Part shown: positions 38,501 through 52,632 of the stretch, one piece after another
Layout: each line of letters starts with the position of its first letter
How positions within the stretch are numbered: the first letter of the stretch is position 1
Assembly: GCA_003439945.1 (NCBI GenBank)
Contig: QVRM01007006.1
Span: 347,501 to 411,500, forward strand
Direction: 5' to 3'
From: Dermanyssus gallinae
Taxonomy: Eukaryota > Arthropoda > Arachnida > Mesostigmata > Dermanyssidae
DNA: 64,000 nucleotides
Translations under genes and position numbers: made by a program
Notes under the pieces: model-generated
What the model saw: only the letters and a program-made list of their open reading frames with translations
Told to the model about the DNA's origin: nothing
Database searches by the model: none

Positions 38501-40867
38501 CTATAGTGACTAACAGAGCAGACACTTGAGAGATAGGTAGATAGATAAAGAGACCTGCCGAAGGCAGAAGAAGGCTGCTCTCGAGCCAGTATCAGACTCA
38601 CGACCGCGCACTCAGACTAACTGAGGAACAGATACGAGGTGTCGAGCCACCTCTTCTGCCTCAGCCGCTGTCTATGCCTGCCTGCCCCCCGCCCCCCCGC
38701 CCCCCCCCTCCCTTCCTTCTGTTTCTAAGACGAAGATACACGTTCATAGAGGGAGAACGAGAGGAAGATAGATGACTGAAGGTGGATGGGTGACACCCGG
38801 ATTTGATCCCCTCAGCTGTCGAACGTCGCCGTCGTCGACGATGATGACGATGAGGACGACGAGGACGATCTTGTTGCTTCCTCAGTTGCTGTAGCTGCGA
38901 TTGAACGCGATTCTCTCGACGCGACGCGAGGTGCGAGTGAGCGACCGCGCGAGCCTGTTCTCCGGTCTCGTCGTAGTCTGAGATAGAGAAAGGTGGAAGA
39001 GCGAGGTTTGGGGGGTGTGGGGTTGCCTTTTTGCCAAGAGGGCCAAGCCTATGGAAACTGGCAGCAACAGAAGAACCAGCCACCTTTTGCGACCGACGAC
39101 CTGGCTGCCTATCTTTTCTTCGTCGCGACCCCGCAACCCCCGTCGACGTCCGGAACTCGACAGACAGTAGTCGGTGGGTCGTGGGTTCTGCCTCTCACTG
39201 CCTACGCACTCCAGGAAGAACCTAAGAGTCGAAGAACGTAAGAGGGCGTGGACGACGAACGACGCTAGAGTACGAAGAGGCTGCTGCTAAGGGATTTCTA
39301 AGAGAGATTTGTTCGATTCGAGAGACTCGCCGTCGTCCCCTCTCCTCGTCCTGTTCACCTCTCTTCACCCCTCTTACTCTCTCAATTTCTGCCCCCCCCT
39401 CCCCCTCTCTTTCTCTATCACCCCTCCTGTACCTGTGTGTTGCAGCTTCTGCTGCTGCTGGTGCCGCCGCTCCATGCGTTTGTGAGCCAGCCGATAACAT
39501 GATGACGCCGCCGTCAGCATTGGTGGTTAAGGCAGCTAAAGTTTTCGATCTTGAGGAGGCGATTGTCGAGTAGCAGGTAGGCACGTCGCCGCCCGGCCCG
39601 GCGGTTTGTAGCGAATTGTTGTAAATAGATATGGGATAAGGCCTACTGGAACGGGCAGGGGGTATCAGTATCGGAGCGAACGGGCAGTACAGAGGGGCAG
39701 ACAGAGCCACACAATTTTCACTGTGGATTGAACAGTTGCCAGCCCTTCCAAGCAATTCGTCGATCGTGCCCTACTCGAACGGCCTCCATCGATGAAACGT
39801 GGGTGTGTTCGACGCGCGGCGCACCTCTCAAGGTCTCACCTACTAGGGAACAGGAAGAGATTTGTTCAGCAGGTGCAGGGAAAAGGCCTGTCTAAAAGAC
39901 GGCGCAACTGCGACTGCACTGCAGCCACGCCGGCCTACGATGACGGCGGTCGCCTACACTAATCATTACTTCCGTCATTACTTCGAACCATTAGCCAGAT
40001 TTCGATGCGTACCAGCTTTGAGCTAGATGATCAGTCCGCCGCGAGCTCATGCCGAGACAACACTTTGTGACACTCGTGGCCTTCTGTTTGTTCAGCCCGT
40101 TAGAATAGTAGTGTTTTTTTATTATAATTTTTCTCTCCCGTTAGTTCTATCTCTCCATATATATATATATATATATATATGCAGCTTCAACGTGTTTAGT
40201 TTATTTACTGATTCTCATTCTAAAAACGTGCACTTAGTAAGCCGATATGGTAGGAGGCCATAGTCATTCCCACTACACAACAATGATTTTGCTGCTTGAA
40301 AAGCCTCTATTTCGCTAAGGCTTGTATTAAACCATTTAGTGATGCAGTACAGATCAGCTAGCCAAATCCTATACGATACTCCTCGAAATAATCTGGTTCG
40401 ATCCGGGGATTTTCTCAAGGTTCGGTATTTTCTGGAATCGGCTTGCCTGTCTTAGAGGTTTTACAGCAAAGCTGCTCGGCGAAAATGCGTCGCATTTCTC
40501 GTCACTGCATCTGTCTCGCGTAGACTCTAGCCTTCATAGACCACCTGCTGATTTTTGGAGCAGCATTATAGTAAATGGCGATTTGTGGCGTAAGGTCCCT
40601 TACTGTGGCCCCATACGAACGCATTTACGACCCCGGTAGTCGGTTGTGCTACGATGAGATACTTTTATGGTCGCAATTTTCACCACAACAATGGTAAACA
40701 ATAATAATATCAGTAAGGTCAATAAAAAGCAAAACAGTAATGACATGATTGATAATACCAAACAATGATGATATAATTACTAGTCTAAAGCCTACGCTTG
40801 TCAAAAATGGCGTCTGCTACTGAACTCGTATTGAGTACCTTGGGAGACAGGCTCCGGGAGGTTCCGC

Positions 40868-40906
<39 letters not shown>

Positions 40907-41508
40907 ATCGACAGTGTATACATACTTGACAGTAGGGGTAGCCTGGAGGGGAAAATGAAAGTGGGCGAGAAATATGTCTTCAGCGTTCTACATAACGCGG
41001 GCAGTTTGTGGTCGTTCATATTGTCCCAGGTCGGTCAGTTATGGGTGGCTATTGGACGACTCAGTCAGCTAAGCATCATTTATTCCAATTAGGACCGTAG
41101 ATCTTTTGGAGATAAACAGACAGATATATGATATGATAGATGGATTGAGAAGCGGATCGCCGCCTCCTCGCGTCTGACAAGCGTGTGACGCCAGTCAGAC
41201 GCGTTTGTATAGTATCGTCCGAAAGCAAACGAGACGGACGACACTAACTAATCAGCCCAATAGAAAACGAACCTTGGGAATATTTGTCTAATGTGAATGC
41301 TGCTCACCACTCACTGGCCAATAATAACAGCGGTAGCGGGTACAGCTTATCAGGATATCCACTTTTTCACTATTGGTCATCAGGGGTTAAACATGCCGAA
41401 ATGCCTATTCTCCTCTACACCTAGATACAATCCTAGTACCACAGTGGGCAGTTGCCACCGTTCTGACAGTGTAATCATACTAAACATACATCATGCATAC
41501 ATCTGTAG

Positions 41509-41510
<2 letters not shown>
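35563..41510 (+). other. Intron 2 continued
   Basis: Contains GACN-type tetranucleotide runs (35682-35720), a GTC/GCT triplet run (35996-36052), a GTT/GCT run (36127-36236), a GGCT run (37706-37727), poly-C (38690-38712) and TA tracts (40158-40180, 40871-40901). The stretch 39780-40860 is comparatively unique. A frame at 38042-38332 (plus, 96 codons, with Asp and Gln runs) has no recognisable domain. Confidence 0.5.
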
Positions 41511-41553
<43 letters not shown>

Positions 41554-43231
41554 CGCACGTTCGCGTCTTCACACAAAAGAGAAACGATGTAGCAGAAATC
41601 GAGGAGGTCAGAGAATGAGAGAGAAAGAGAGAGAGAGAGAGTAATTTGTCATCGGCGAATTCATAGATGAATTATTATTATTATGATTTCAAAAAAAAAT
41701 TAAACAAACACAAAACGAAATAACCCACCACCACTGCGTTGGGTATGGCACGGCACCGAAGGGAAGAGCAGGCTGGCTGTGTGTCGCCGACGCCGTACCG
41801 GCTGTAACCGTCTCACCGCGGTCACAGATGAGACTGACTGACCGACCCATATGAATAGATATAAATATAGATAGTTAGACAGACGACATTGGCAGACGGT
41901 CAACTAAGGTTGAGCATCGCCCGGCCGCCCGTCTGTCCGGTCGGCAGCCAGGCAGGCAGGGAGGCAGGGAGGCTAGACAGGGCGTTCAGTGAGTAGTAGC
42001 CGTTCCGTAAAACGAAAGTCGTTCCAATGGAAATTGTTGTAAATTGCACCAGCAACAGCAGCAGCAGCAGCAGCAATAGTAGTAGTGGTCGTAGCAGTAG
42101 TTAATCTATGCGCGAGGTTCTTTCGTTCGTTCGTTCGTTTAGTTCAGCTTGTAGCAGTAGCTGCGAAGTAGTCCATTTCGAGAGGCGGAATGGTGAGGAT
42201 GATGATGATGATGATGATGATTTGACTTAGCGACTTACCGAAACTCTAGCGTAAGTCTAGCGCTTCTAACTGAGGAGCGTCATGGTGCCTGGTGACAACG
42301 GACATTGCGGCGTTGCTGGTTACGTTGCTGTTCGTCTGTCCGTCCGTCCGTCCGTCTGTCCGTCCGCCTGTCCGTTCATTTATCCGTCGAAATCACACAT
42401 CGTCACACATGACGACGATGAAATATAGAGCCCTCATGCATTATTGGCGTTTATTGCCTGTGAACTGGAACGCGCGGGTTTGTCGCGTCGTCGTGTTGTC
42501 ACCATCGTCGTCGTTGTTGTCGTCGTCGCCGTCGTTGAATTATTGCATTACGGCTACGAGAATGATGGTCGTGCTCATCATGGTAATGATGATACTGCTG
42601 CTGATGATAATGGCGATGCTGATGACCACCATCATCATCATCATCATCATCGTCGTCGTATTGAGGACAACGGTACGTATGTATTATGATTATTATTATT
42701 ATTAGCGCGAGCTGATGTGACTGTGTCGCATCGACAAGAGGAGACTAAGAGAATGCTAGTGTATTATTGTGTCAATGTGACACATTTTTCTTAAAATATT
42801 CCCTTAGCTATATATATATACATATATATGCAAGAGCGTCCGTGTGTATATGTGCGGCAATTTGTGTCACACGTGATATATCTTGGCGGTGCGTCATTTT
42901 TGCTTCATATCCCTTCGACGATTACCATCTCATTTTCCCTTTTCTGTTTGGATATTTGCTGCTGCTGCTGCTGTTGCTACTGCTGCTGCTGTTGTTGTTG
43001 CCGGTGTCATCGTTTTGGTTACTGTGATTAGTATTATGTAATATTTTATGGCCCTTATCAAATGAAAGTGAATCATTTAAAGACAAACGGCGAAGACAGA
43101 AATTCGATCCGTTGTATTAGCGTATGCAGATGTCAGGGAAATTGTATTTAGTTATGGCTGGGTGTACGTATATATATATATATATATCGCGTTTTTCTTT
43201 TTCTTTTCCTTATATATATAAGAGAAAGAAA

Positions 43232-43262
<31 letters not shown>

Positions 43263-43504
43263 CTACTAGTACTAGAAACTATATATATATATATATATAT
43301 AGTTGATCTGGTTCCTAAATCTGGCTAGCTCAGTCGCCTATCGTTACTAAATCCTCCTGGATAAGTGCACTCACTAGAAGTTTACCTGTTTGGAGAATTC
43401 CAGAAAATGTTATTGTAGGGCCCGCTGAACAGTTTAGCTAATCTATCGAACCATATGCCTGCTGTAAACTGGTCGAATAAGCAGGTAGACAATAAGGGTG
43501 TATA

Positions 43505-43549
<45 letters not shown>

Positions 43550-43655
43550 AGTTGTAATGCCTACAAATGTGTAGCCATGGACGTTGTAAACGTATAGAGG
43601 ACGGGTGCCTTGTTTATAGCTACATACTGCATATAGGGCCGAGTTAGGCTACCAT

Positions 43656-43689
<34 letters not shown>

Positions 43690-44650
43690 GTGTGTGTTGT
43701 TTAAGGCAGCATCAGTATGTTTGTTATGTGACCGAGGCGTCGGTGTCATGTCACACGACATGATGCGGACGTGATAGCGTGAACGACAGGGACGACCTCG
43801 GCAAAGACGAAGACGATCTGTTCGGCGTGGTCACGCTTCGTGGCAACGCCGCCAAACATCGGACCGTCAAGCATCGGGCCCTGGCCATTGGGTGGTATCG
43901 GTGCGGACCAGTGACCATGGCTCGAGATTCTTGTAACGCCGCCGGCACCGGCTGAGAGAAATGCTACTGACAACAACAACAACAACAACAGCAGCAACGA
44001 TAGCAACAACAACAACGCTGCAAGCAAATCAGTTCGATAAATGGATCGATAGTTAGGTAGAACGATATATATATATATATATAGTTTGATAGATTGACAA
44101 TGAATCGTAATTCAGGTGAAATGGGCTGACAATTCGTCCAGGAACGAAACAATGTGACTATGGTTTGACACATGTTTACAATTCGTTTTTCATTTAAGAA
44201 GAGGAAAAATACATTTAGACGTTTGGGTCTGCTTTTGGCGTTTTGTCGGTGAATGAATGTATGACTCTCTGTATGATGACCTATGTACATTTTGTGTTCG
44301 TTTACGGGGTTTAATACGAAACTATGGTGGGAATTGGATGCATTGTTGTTGTTGTTGCAGATGTATTGATACTTCTAGTAACTCTATCGGACCTTGTTGT
44401 TGTTGTCATTGTTGTTCTCATTGCTTTGGTGGGGTCGCAGTTGTTGTCGTGTGTGTGTGTGTGCTCATCGGCGGCCGTGTAATTACTTCGAAGATGGGTG
44501 TCGTCGTATTGAATCACGAAGTTGGTGTTGTTGTTGCTGTTATTGTTGTTATTGCTTTTGTTGTTGTTGTTGTTGTTGTTCCTGCTGCCGCTGCTGTTGT
44601 TGATCAAGTTTTTGTTCACGGCGCTAGCTCCTGCTGCTGTTGCTGTTGCT

Positions 44651-44681
<31 letters not shown>

Positions 44682-45548
44682 TAGCAGCTACTAGGACGAG
44701 TAAGTATAATGAGATCGTTTGGACAAACCGGCCACCACCTGCCTGATCCGATGGTTGTCCGCCACCTCCGGTTCTGCATTCTTCGTCTTCGTTGTCGTTG
44801 TTGAGTTGCAACGAGGGGTGTGGCGGTGGTTTAATCTCGAGTGGAGAAAGAACGAATCAACGAAACGAGCATTCGTCGTCGAATTGACCGACCGCGTTGT
44901 TGGCAGGGAGGCGACCGGCATCCGAACGATGCCACCACCTTTGGTGGTGGCTCTGTGGTGGTGAGTGGCATCATCTGCAGAGACGCCAGATCTGCAATCT
45001 GGTGACGTTGGCCGAGTGTTTCTCGCCGTCGTCGTCGTCGTTGTGGGACGCGTGTCCGTCCGCTGCTCCTTCTCCGCTCTTCTAGTCGGAACAACGGGAC
45101 CACGTCGGGGCGTCGGGACGTCGGGCGTTACAATGAATTGTTGTTTTGCTGTTCTGCTGTTCTGCCGTTGCCGCTGCTACATCGATTCGAGACGCGACTT
45201 GGGACGTACGCGGACTACAACGACTTCTTCTGGGCGACGACGCGTGGTGGCTGCTGCTGCTGCCCAAAATGAAAATCACATTTACAATCGGCTGTTCCTC
45301 TACGCTCGCTCGCCCTCGCCCCCTTGTCCGTCCGTCCGTCCGTCTGCCTTAAACAACGATGGTGATGATGATGATGAAGAACATCATCAGGCGATCAGGT
45401 GATCTTCTCATCAGGTCAGCTCAGGCCGGCAGCTGCACCGACGTCAGCGCAACGTCAAAAGACATTTGCTGTGGCCGCCGCTTCCTTGACACTGCCTGAT
45501 GATTCGGTCGCACGGCCGCATTGTTACGGGTCTAGCACCCCAGAGGTT

Positions 45549-45617
<69 letters not shown>

Positions 45618-45627
45618 AATCACACTT

Positions 45628-45658
<31 letters not shown>

Positions 45659-48205
45659 GTGTGAAATTAGAATTAGCCTTGCCCTACTCCACGTGCGAAC
45701 GGGTGTCTGCCTGCCAGTCGTTAATTGATTGCCATGTCACCGGCAACTCAAGCTCGCGCTGGGCAAGCAATAACCATCAAACAACACCACAAGTTGTAGC
45801 TATTTCAATCATCACCGGCCGCCGCTCAGTGACGGTCTCGGCACGGCGGTCGACTATGTCATTGCGCCGCGATCTTCATTATTGCTGCTGATGCTGGCGC
45901 TGCTGCTGTTGTTGTTGTTGTTGCTATTGTTGTTGTTGTTGCTGTTGCTCACCCTTGTTTACCGTGGCGAAGCACAACAGCATTTTAACGCCGTCTTAAA
46001 TCGCCGTCAATCATGGTTTTCGACGACGACGACGACGTTGTTATTGTTGTTGTTGTTGTCGTTGTTGTGTCGTTTGCAAGCAATGGAAAGTCCGTCACAC
46101 CTATCAATCAGCGACTTCAGACTCTCTTTGCTGCTGTAGCTGCTGATGCTCGAGTTACCGCATCGGTATCAGTGTGTGACACCGACACCGACATTGCTGA
46201 GGGGCCACAACACGTGAGTGAGGCGGCAGTGAGTGAGGCAATCGTCCTCAGCAGGCGAATGAGTCGGGGTTACAGGCGGCTAAAGACTCAAATGGCGGCT
46301 GGATGGGTGGATGGGTGCCTGCGAACGACGTGCCTGGGAACGACATGTCAGCAGCGGCGTTTTGCCACCGCTTCCACGTGCGTAGGTCTACCGGTCGGCT
46401 GGTTGGTTGATCGGTAGATCGGTGGGTTGGTCGTTTTTTGGTCGGCCGTGGTCTCTCGGTCTCACTTGGTTAACGGTGACAACGAGACTATCATCACTGT
46501 GTGAGTCTGCGCCGCGCTGTGGTGTCTATGGCGTCTATTTATTACGGCGATAACAACATGTCCGCCTGCCTGCAGCCTGAAACCTGCCCGTTCGTCCGTC
46601 CGTCCGTCTGTCCGTCAATTAGACAGCCATCTCCATCCATTCGCACAGTAATTCGTCCTTTTGCACATTAATTCTTTTATGCAGCCATTCGCTCAACACA
46701 CACAGAGATAGAACGCAAGCGTACACACAGACGCAACGGCCTATCTCGTGGCCACTACTTAATGATGATGATGATGACCAGGTTGTCGTCATGACGATGA
46801 CGTCGATGATAATGATGATGATGGTTGTGGTGAGCAATGGTTCAGCAATGAATGTGAAAGAAATGCCGTTGTTGTCGTGGGACGGTCTTGAGGCAGGTTC
46901 AACGCAACCTCATACGCTGCCCGTCTGTCACTGCGTTTGTTGTTGTTGTTGTTTTTGTTGTTGTTGTTGTCCGTGCTCTTGCTACCGTGGAGGTTGTGTG
47001 TGTCTTTGTTGTTGTTGTTGTTGTTGTTGTTGTTATTGTTGCTGCCGTTGCATTGTTGCTGTTGTTGTGGCTGGTGTTGTTGCTGCTGCTGCTGGTGATG
47101 ACGTTCGAACGTATTGCATGAAGCTGCCAAGACATCAGGAAATTGTTGATGTCAGTACAGATTTGTTGGCCGGCAACTCATCGTTTATCATGAACATCAG
47201 CACCTATATATGACAACCACTCACCACTATCACAATCGCCACCACAACCACCACCACCACCACCGGGGTGGAGGTGATCAATTCCGTCAGCCGCCATCTC
47301 ATTCGTGATGGTGAGGCGACACCACCGTCAAATGCGTGGTGGGTGGCAGTGCTGCTCACCAATCAACCAACCAACCAACGAACCAACCAATTAACCAGCC
47401 CAACTACCTGCGTGGGCTATCTTATGGTTGTCTACGTGCTTTTGACTAAATGCGCGTCAGCCTACCCACTTTTGCAGATAGCCGGAAAAGTGCGAGACTT
47501 GCAACGAAAGTAGTCGTCATTATGATAATCGTCGCGCAAAGTGTCACATTGGAAAGATGGGCGCAAATGTTCATCAGTTGGAAAAACAACGGTAACAAGC
47601 AACCTTCAGCCGGCTAGCTGCTAGAGCGGTGTCGTCGTCGTCGTCACACTAGCGGCAAGCGGTGTTGTGTTCTGGTGCCGCTGTCGAAAGCTCGCTGACA
47701 GGCGCGCAGTTATAGAGAATTAGTAATTAGTAAAAGAAGCAGACAGCCAGACAAACATTGGGTCAAGTGTTATTGTTGCTGTTGTTGTTGTCGTTGTCGT
47801 TGTTGTTGTTGTTGCTGTTGTTGTTGTTGCTGCTGCCGCCGCTGCTGCTGCTGGTTTTGTGCAACTGTTTCTGCATCCGTCAACCTACTGCATGCGTAGT
47901 AGTAGTACTAGTAGTAGTAGTAGGTAACAGCGTGCGAACGGACGAACGGGCGGCCGGGCAGGCGTATGTGGATGAGTGACAAACGAATGGCTCAACAGAT
48001 GGATGGTGTCGTCTCAGTGTTATACGGCAAACGACCTACGACGATTTGTCTCTGCGATTTACCGATCTGCCTTCTTGTCGTCCCGCCCGTATCGTTTTCG
48101 AACGACCAGGTGAGCGCGGTCGCTGTTGGTTCTGCTGTTGCTGCTGCTGCTGCTCTCATATCAAGTCGTGAATCATCGAAAATCAACAGTAACGGGGCAA
48201 CAGAT

Positions 48206-48249
48206 CAAGTTAGCAACAACAGCAACAACAACAGCAACAACAACAACAG

Positions 48250-48280
<31 letters not shown>

Positions 48281-48325
48281 AACAGCAGCAACAACAACAA
48301 CAGCAACAGCAACAACAACGATAGA
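48206..48325. repeat. (CAA)n tract with CAG variants
   Basis: About 120 bp. It reads as Asn, Thr or Gln runs depending on frame. Confidence 0.9.
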
Positions 48326-49361
48326 CCGATGGGCTAGCTAATACCGCGGCCTGAGCGGCAAATAATGTTGCGCGGAGAGAAAGTTAAACAGAGAGAGAGA
48401 GATAAAGAGATCAAGAAGTCGAGGGACAGATGGGGAGAAAGAGGAGCCCGAGAGCACGAACCAGCGACTAGAAACAGCGACCAGAATTTCACTAGCGCAA
48501 TATTGCGAAGACGGTGGGGCAAAGGCATTAGAGGCAGGCAGAGGTGTCAAGGTGGTGAGACTGACACCAGAGATTGGCTGAAATTGATCATGGTCGTCAG
48601 CCACGGCCGCCACTGGCTCTCTCCATTTGATTCGAGAGCGATGAGTAGATCTGTTCTTGACGGGCGGGTAGGCAGCGAGATTCGGGTAGTCACACGTATC
48701 GTAACCACCTAACCTAAGTGGTGACGATTTTTTCGTGTTTTTTGGCCGGCTCAGCTCTCGGCAGCCACAACTGACTACCTGGATGGATGGACGAACCACA
48801 GAAATTTCCTTTGTTGTATAGTATATATATATATATATATATATCAAACGCGGAGAGGATGAGTAAGTCTGAGAGACGAAAACAGTTGGATTAGAGGAGG
48901 GCATAGTTGAGTTAGAATGGGTGAGACATAAGAGGTATAAGATGAACAAAGTGAATCGCAGAGACGGTGGAGTGGATGGAGGCAGACAGACGCTGATTGG
49001 ATACAATGGGAGAGAGTTGTCTGTTGGCCGTCATGTTAATATGTTGACAATTCTATGGCGCGTTGACTACAACGTAATATGCCTATAGTCACCGTCTTGT
49101 TGTTTGAATTGTTCTCAATCATCATTGTTCTCAAATCTTCACAGCCAGAATGATTCAATTCTATACTATACCAACAGCTTTTGCTCTTATATATATATAT
49201 ATATATATATCACTCCCATTTCTCCTTTTTCCTAGACACTAGCACTACCAGAGGAATTACCTGTAGTCGAATAGATTCATACAGCCGTAGCAGCAGCAGC
49301 GACAACAGGATGAATGGCACCATTATGAGTAGTGTGGTCATAGTCTATCTTAAAAAAAAAA

Positions 49362-49400
<39 letters not shown>

Positions 49401-50392
49401 GCATGCTTATGACACGACGACCCATATGTCAGAACAGATTGCCCCCGCATGTTTCCGTTGGTGGGGCTGTTTCGGCGCCGCCGGCTTCCGTTACCACCCG
49501 CGGCCATTATGATTACCAGCATCAGTGGCGCACCGCTTCTGTTGCTGCTAGCAACAACAACAACAACAACAGCAGTAATAACAACAACATCAACAACAAC
49601 AACGACACATGGATGGCGGGAAGAGGGGGGTGGGGGGTAGGTAAACAACAACAAGGCCATTTGGCGAGATTTGGCGGGTGAGTTGGCCGATGAGGTTTTG
49701 CCGAGAGAAAGAGGCCTGCTGCTGCTGTTGCACGGCCTAACGCAGTAGTGCAACCTCTGCATGCAGGCAGGCAGGCGGACAGGCCTTCGGAGGGGAACGA
49801 CGGACCCGACCGGACCGGCTATTTGTCTATCTAGTGTGTATTTGTTTGGGGGGTGGTGGTGATAGTGGTGGGCCATTGTGATCGTTGTCGTTGTTGTTGT
49901 TTTTGCCGTTTTTGTTGTAAACGTTTTTGTTGTTGTTATTTGTGTTGTTGGTGCCGATTGGTGGGTGGCTGGCTGGCTGGCTGGGCGGCAAATGGACAAC
50001 GCTGCTGTTGCTGTTGCTGCTACTGGTGCTGCTGCGGCTGCTATTCAGGAATGGCAACGACAGGTTGGGTAGGTACACATGGCACCGCGTGGCCGCTCGT
50101 CTGCATACTTGTTGTTGTTGTTGCTGTTGTTGTTGTTGTTGTTTCTGTTATTGCTGTTGTTGTTGTAACTTGTTGTTGTTGACGTTGACGTTGTTGTAAC
50201 TTGTCGAGACGCGCAACAGTTGGTGGTTTGACCACCGTCCGCCGGTGCCGATGACGCCCCGAAGCGACAAACAGATCAACGACGGACCGTCCGTCCCCAG
50301 GCGATTGTTGAGCGCTTCGATTTGACGCTGTGTGCTCTACTCCACTTGTGCACAATCAGTGCAGACATATACTCTCTCTCAACAACTCGCTT

Positions 50393-50423
<31 letters not shown>

Positions 50424-50968
50424 GCGCGATTTTGTGTTATAGGTAACAATGCTGCTGCTGCTGCCGCTGTTATTTGTTCATGGTCGACTGCGTCAGCGTC
50501 AGCGACACCGACAAAACGTCGAACCTATGGAACCTATAGCGGTAGCGGAGCCATAGCCTTTGTGTTAGTATAGTGGGGAGGGGATGGAGGATATATGGGG
50601 AGGATGGCGCCTTTCTTTCAGGCTGACTGACATGGCCGACACAACACGGGACAACGACGAAGCGGAGCAGAGAAAGAAGATTTGTTGAAGCCGATTCGTC
50701 GCCATCGCTTGAGTCTCGGTTGCGGTCTCTAAGCATTATGTCATATGAACAAACGAACACGACGAAGAGCTCCAAGCACTTGTTGTTGTCGTCATTGTTG
50801 TTTTTGTTGTTCTTGTTGTTGTTGTCGTCATTGTTGTTTTTGTTGTTGTTGTCGTCGTTGTTGATGTTGATGTCGTTGTTGGCGGCTGCCCAAGTACTGT
50901 TCGCGGAGTCTATCGAGAGCGTTTTACTTGTTGCTCTGGGCAAGCGGCTTTAGGTTGGCGTGTCAACG

Positions 50969-51002
50969 TATATATATATATATCTATATCTATATATAGA
51001 TA

Positions 51003-51035
<33 letters not shown>

Positions 51036-51048
51036 ATAGATATATATA

Positions 51049-51106
<58 letters not shown>
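50969..51106. repeat. Long TA/GATA compound tract
   Basis: TA repeats mixed with TATCTATA and TATAGATA blocks that are mutually complementary, so much of the tract can fold on itself. The end of the tract is followed by CATACATATA and ACACGCGTGTAT. Confidence 0.9.
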
Positions 51107-51108
<2 letters not shown>

Positions 51109-51509
51109 TACATACATATATACACGCGTGTATCGTGTTGTTTCAGCTGACGGACGATTTAGGGTCTAGGATCACGACGACGACGACGATGACGACGCCG
51201 TCGCCGCCACATTCTGTGTTCTCTGTATTATTCTATTTATTTATTGATTATTGTTGATATCGTTCGAAATTATTGTTATTACTACTGCCCGACCTATACG
51301 GCGTCCGTCCCAATTCATCGGAGCCGCTACCAGCCAGCCAGTAGTCAACCAGCTTCTCTACTCACCGAGTTTGAAATGTCGCCAGAGCAGCTGCTGCGCG
51401 ATATGCAGTTGGCGTCGCTACAATCAACGACGAACGGTGTTGAAATCGAAAAGCGCTTGACTCGATTATGTTTCGCACTTGCACGGCACACGCGACGCGC
51501 GAACGCCTT

Positions 51510-51513
<4 letters not shown>

Positions 51514-51560
<47 letters not shown>

Positions 51561-51597
51561 TTATTTATTTATATGTATATATATATATATATTTATA
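51514..51597. repeat. (TA)n with central (TTTA)n
   Basis: TA repeats with TTTATTTATTTA in the middle. Confidence 0.9.
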
Positions 51598-52070
51598 TGT
51601 GTTTGTCGCCTTATATATCTATACGAGCATGTCTATTTGTAGTTGGCAACTTCGTCTCTTGCTGTTCCACACCAATGACGAGAGAGCCTACTGCAATAAA
51701 TGTATCGTTGTTTGAACGAGTAAATAAACAACGATATGTACGCCACTGTCTCGTACCGCACATATAATTTTCTCGCTATGTCCACGCTAGTGTTTGTCAT
51801 CACTATGTAGCATTAGCTAATAAATAGTTCTCTATCTGTGTGTATGTATATAAGTATTGTATAAGCGCAGACATAAACATGCTGACGTATCAGACATAAA
51901 ACCCCGTGCTAGGAATGTGCCATTATTTCAGTCTGTGTGTGTGTGTGAGTGTATGTATGTCTTACCACTATCTATGCAGATTGATCTACCACTGTGACGT
52001 GCTCATGGACTGGCAATGGGCTGAAGCGAATCCGCACTTACACTTGATCTACCTACCCATCTCTACATAC

Positions 52071-52330
52071 CTCAAACACCTAGACCCCCATACACCCCAG
52101 ACTCTCAGACATCTAAACTTCCACACACCCCAGACCCCCTTAGACATCTAGACCCCACATATCCCAGACCCTCAGACCCCCACACCCCCCAAACCCTCAG
52201 ACTCCTAGACCCCCACACGTCCCAGACCCTCAGACACCTGGACTTCCACACACCCCAGACCCTCAGACACCTGAACTTCCACACACCCCAGACCCTCAGA
52301 CACCAAGACCCCCCCCCCCCCCCCCAGACC
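52071..52330. repeat. C-rich minisatellite of about 33 bp
   Basis: Several imperfect units of the form AGACCCTCAGACACCTGGAC followed by TTCCACACACCCC, ending in a C homopolymer (52309-52325). Successive AGAC starts at 52099 and 52132 are 33 bp apart. Some copies are shortened or fused. The C/A-rich strand bias is strong throughout. Confidence 0.85.
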
Positions 52331-52601
52331 CTCAGACACTTCAGACATGCGGCCAGTGCAAACGACAACCACGATGGCGGCACGTTGTTTAAGTAGTCTG
52401 CCGTCGTCTTACCCGCGCCCCTTCCCTTCATCGAAGCCGGTGAAACAATAGCGATAAGTCTACTAGTCTCTTACCATCACTTTTATCTACCTCGATAATC
52501 CCCCTCCACCCAACCGGTCGTAGGTCATTCAGTCGTCATACGAGTGCTCATCACACTGTAGAAGATACGCGTTCGTTTGCTCCGTCGTGTCTGAGTCAGC
52601 T

Positions 52602-52632
52602 CGACCTGCCGTTCTGTCCGTTCGGCAGGTCG
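52602..52632. repeat. Perfect 10-bp hairpin
   Basis: CGACCTGCCG (52602-52611) and CGGCAGGTCG (52623-52632) flank an 11-nt loop. Confidence 0.7.

Larger units (their letters stand above)
41511..52070 (+). other. Intron 2 continued
   Basis: Dense GTT/GCT blocks (44344-44592, 45883-46073, 46933-47095, 49872-50190), a CAA block (48206-48325), repeated CCGT tetranucleotide runs (42335-42365, 45326-45344, 46591-46616) and many TA tracts (41511-41549, 43501-43548, 49364-49397). No coding exon was found. Confidence 0.5.

Noticed and set aside
40398..40412. B-box-like GGTTCGATCCGG as a tRNA gene
   Set aside because: No A box or paired stems at the proper distance upstream.
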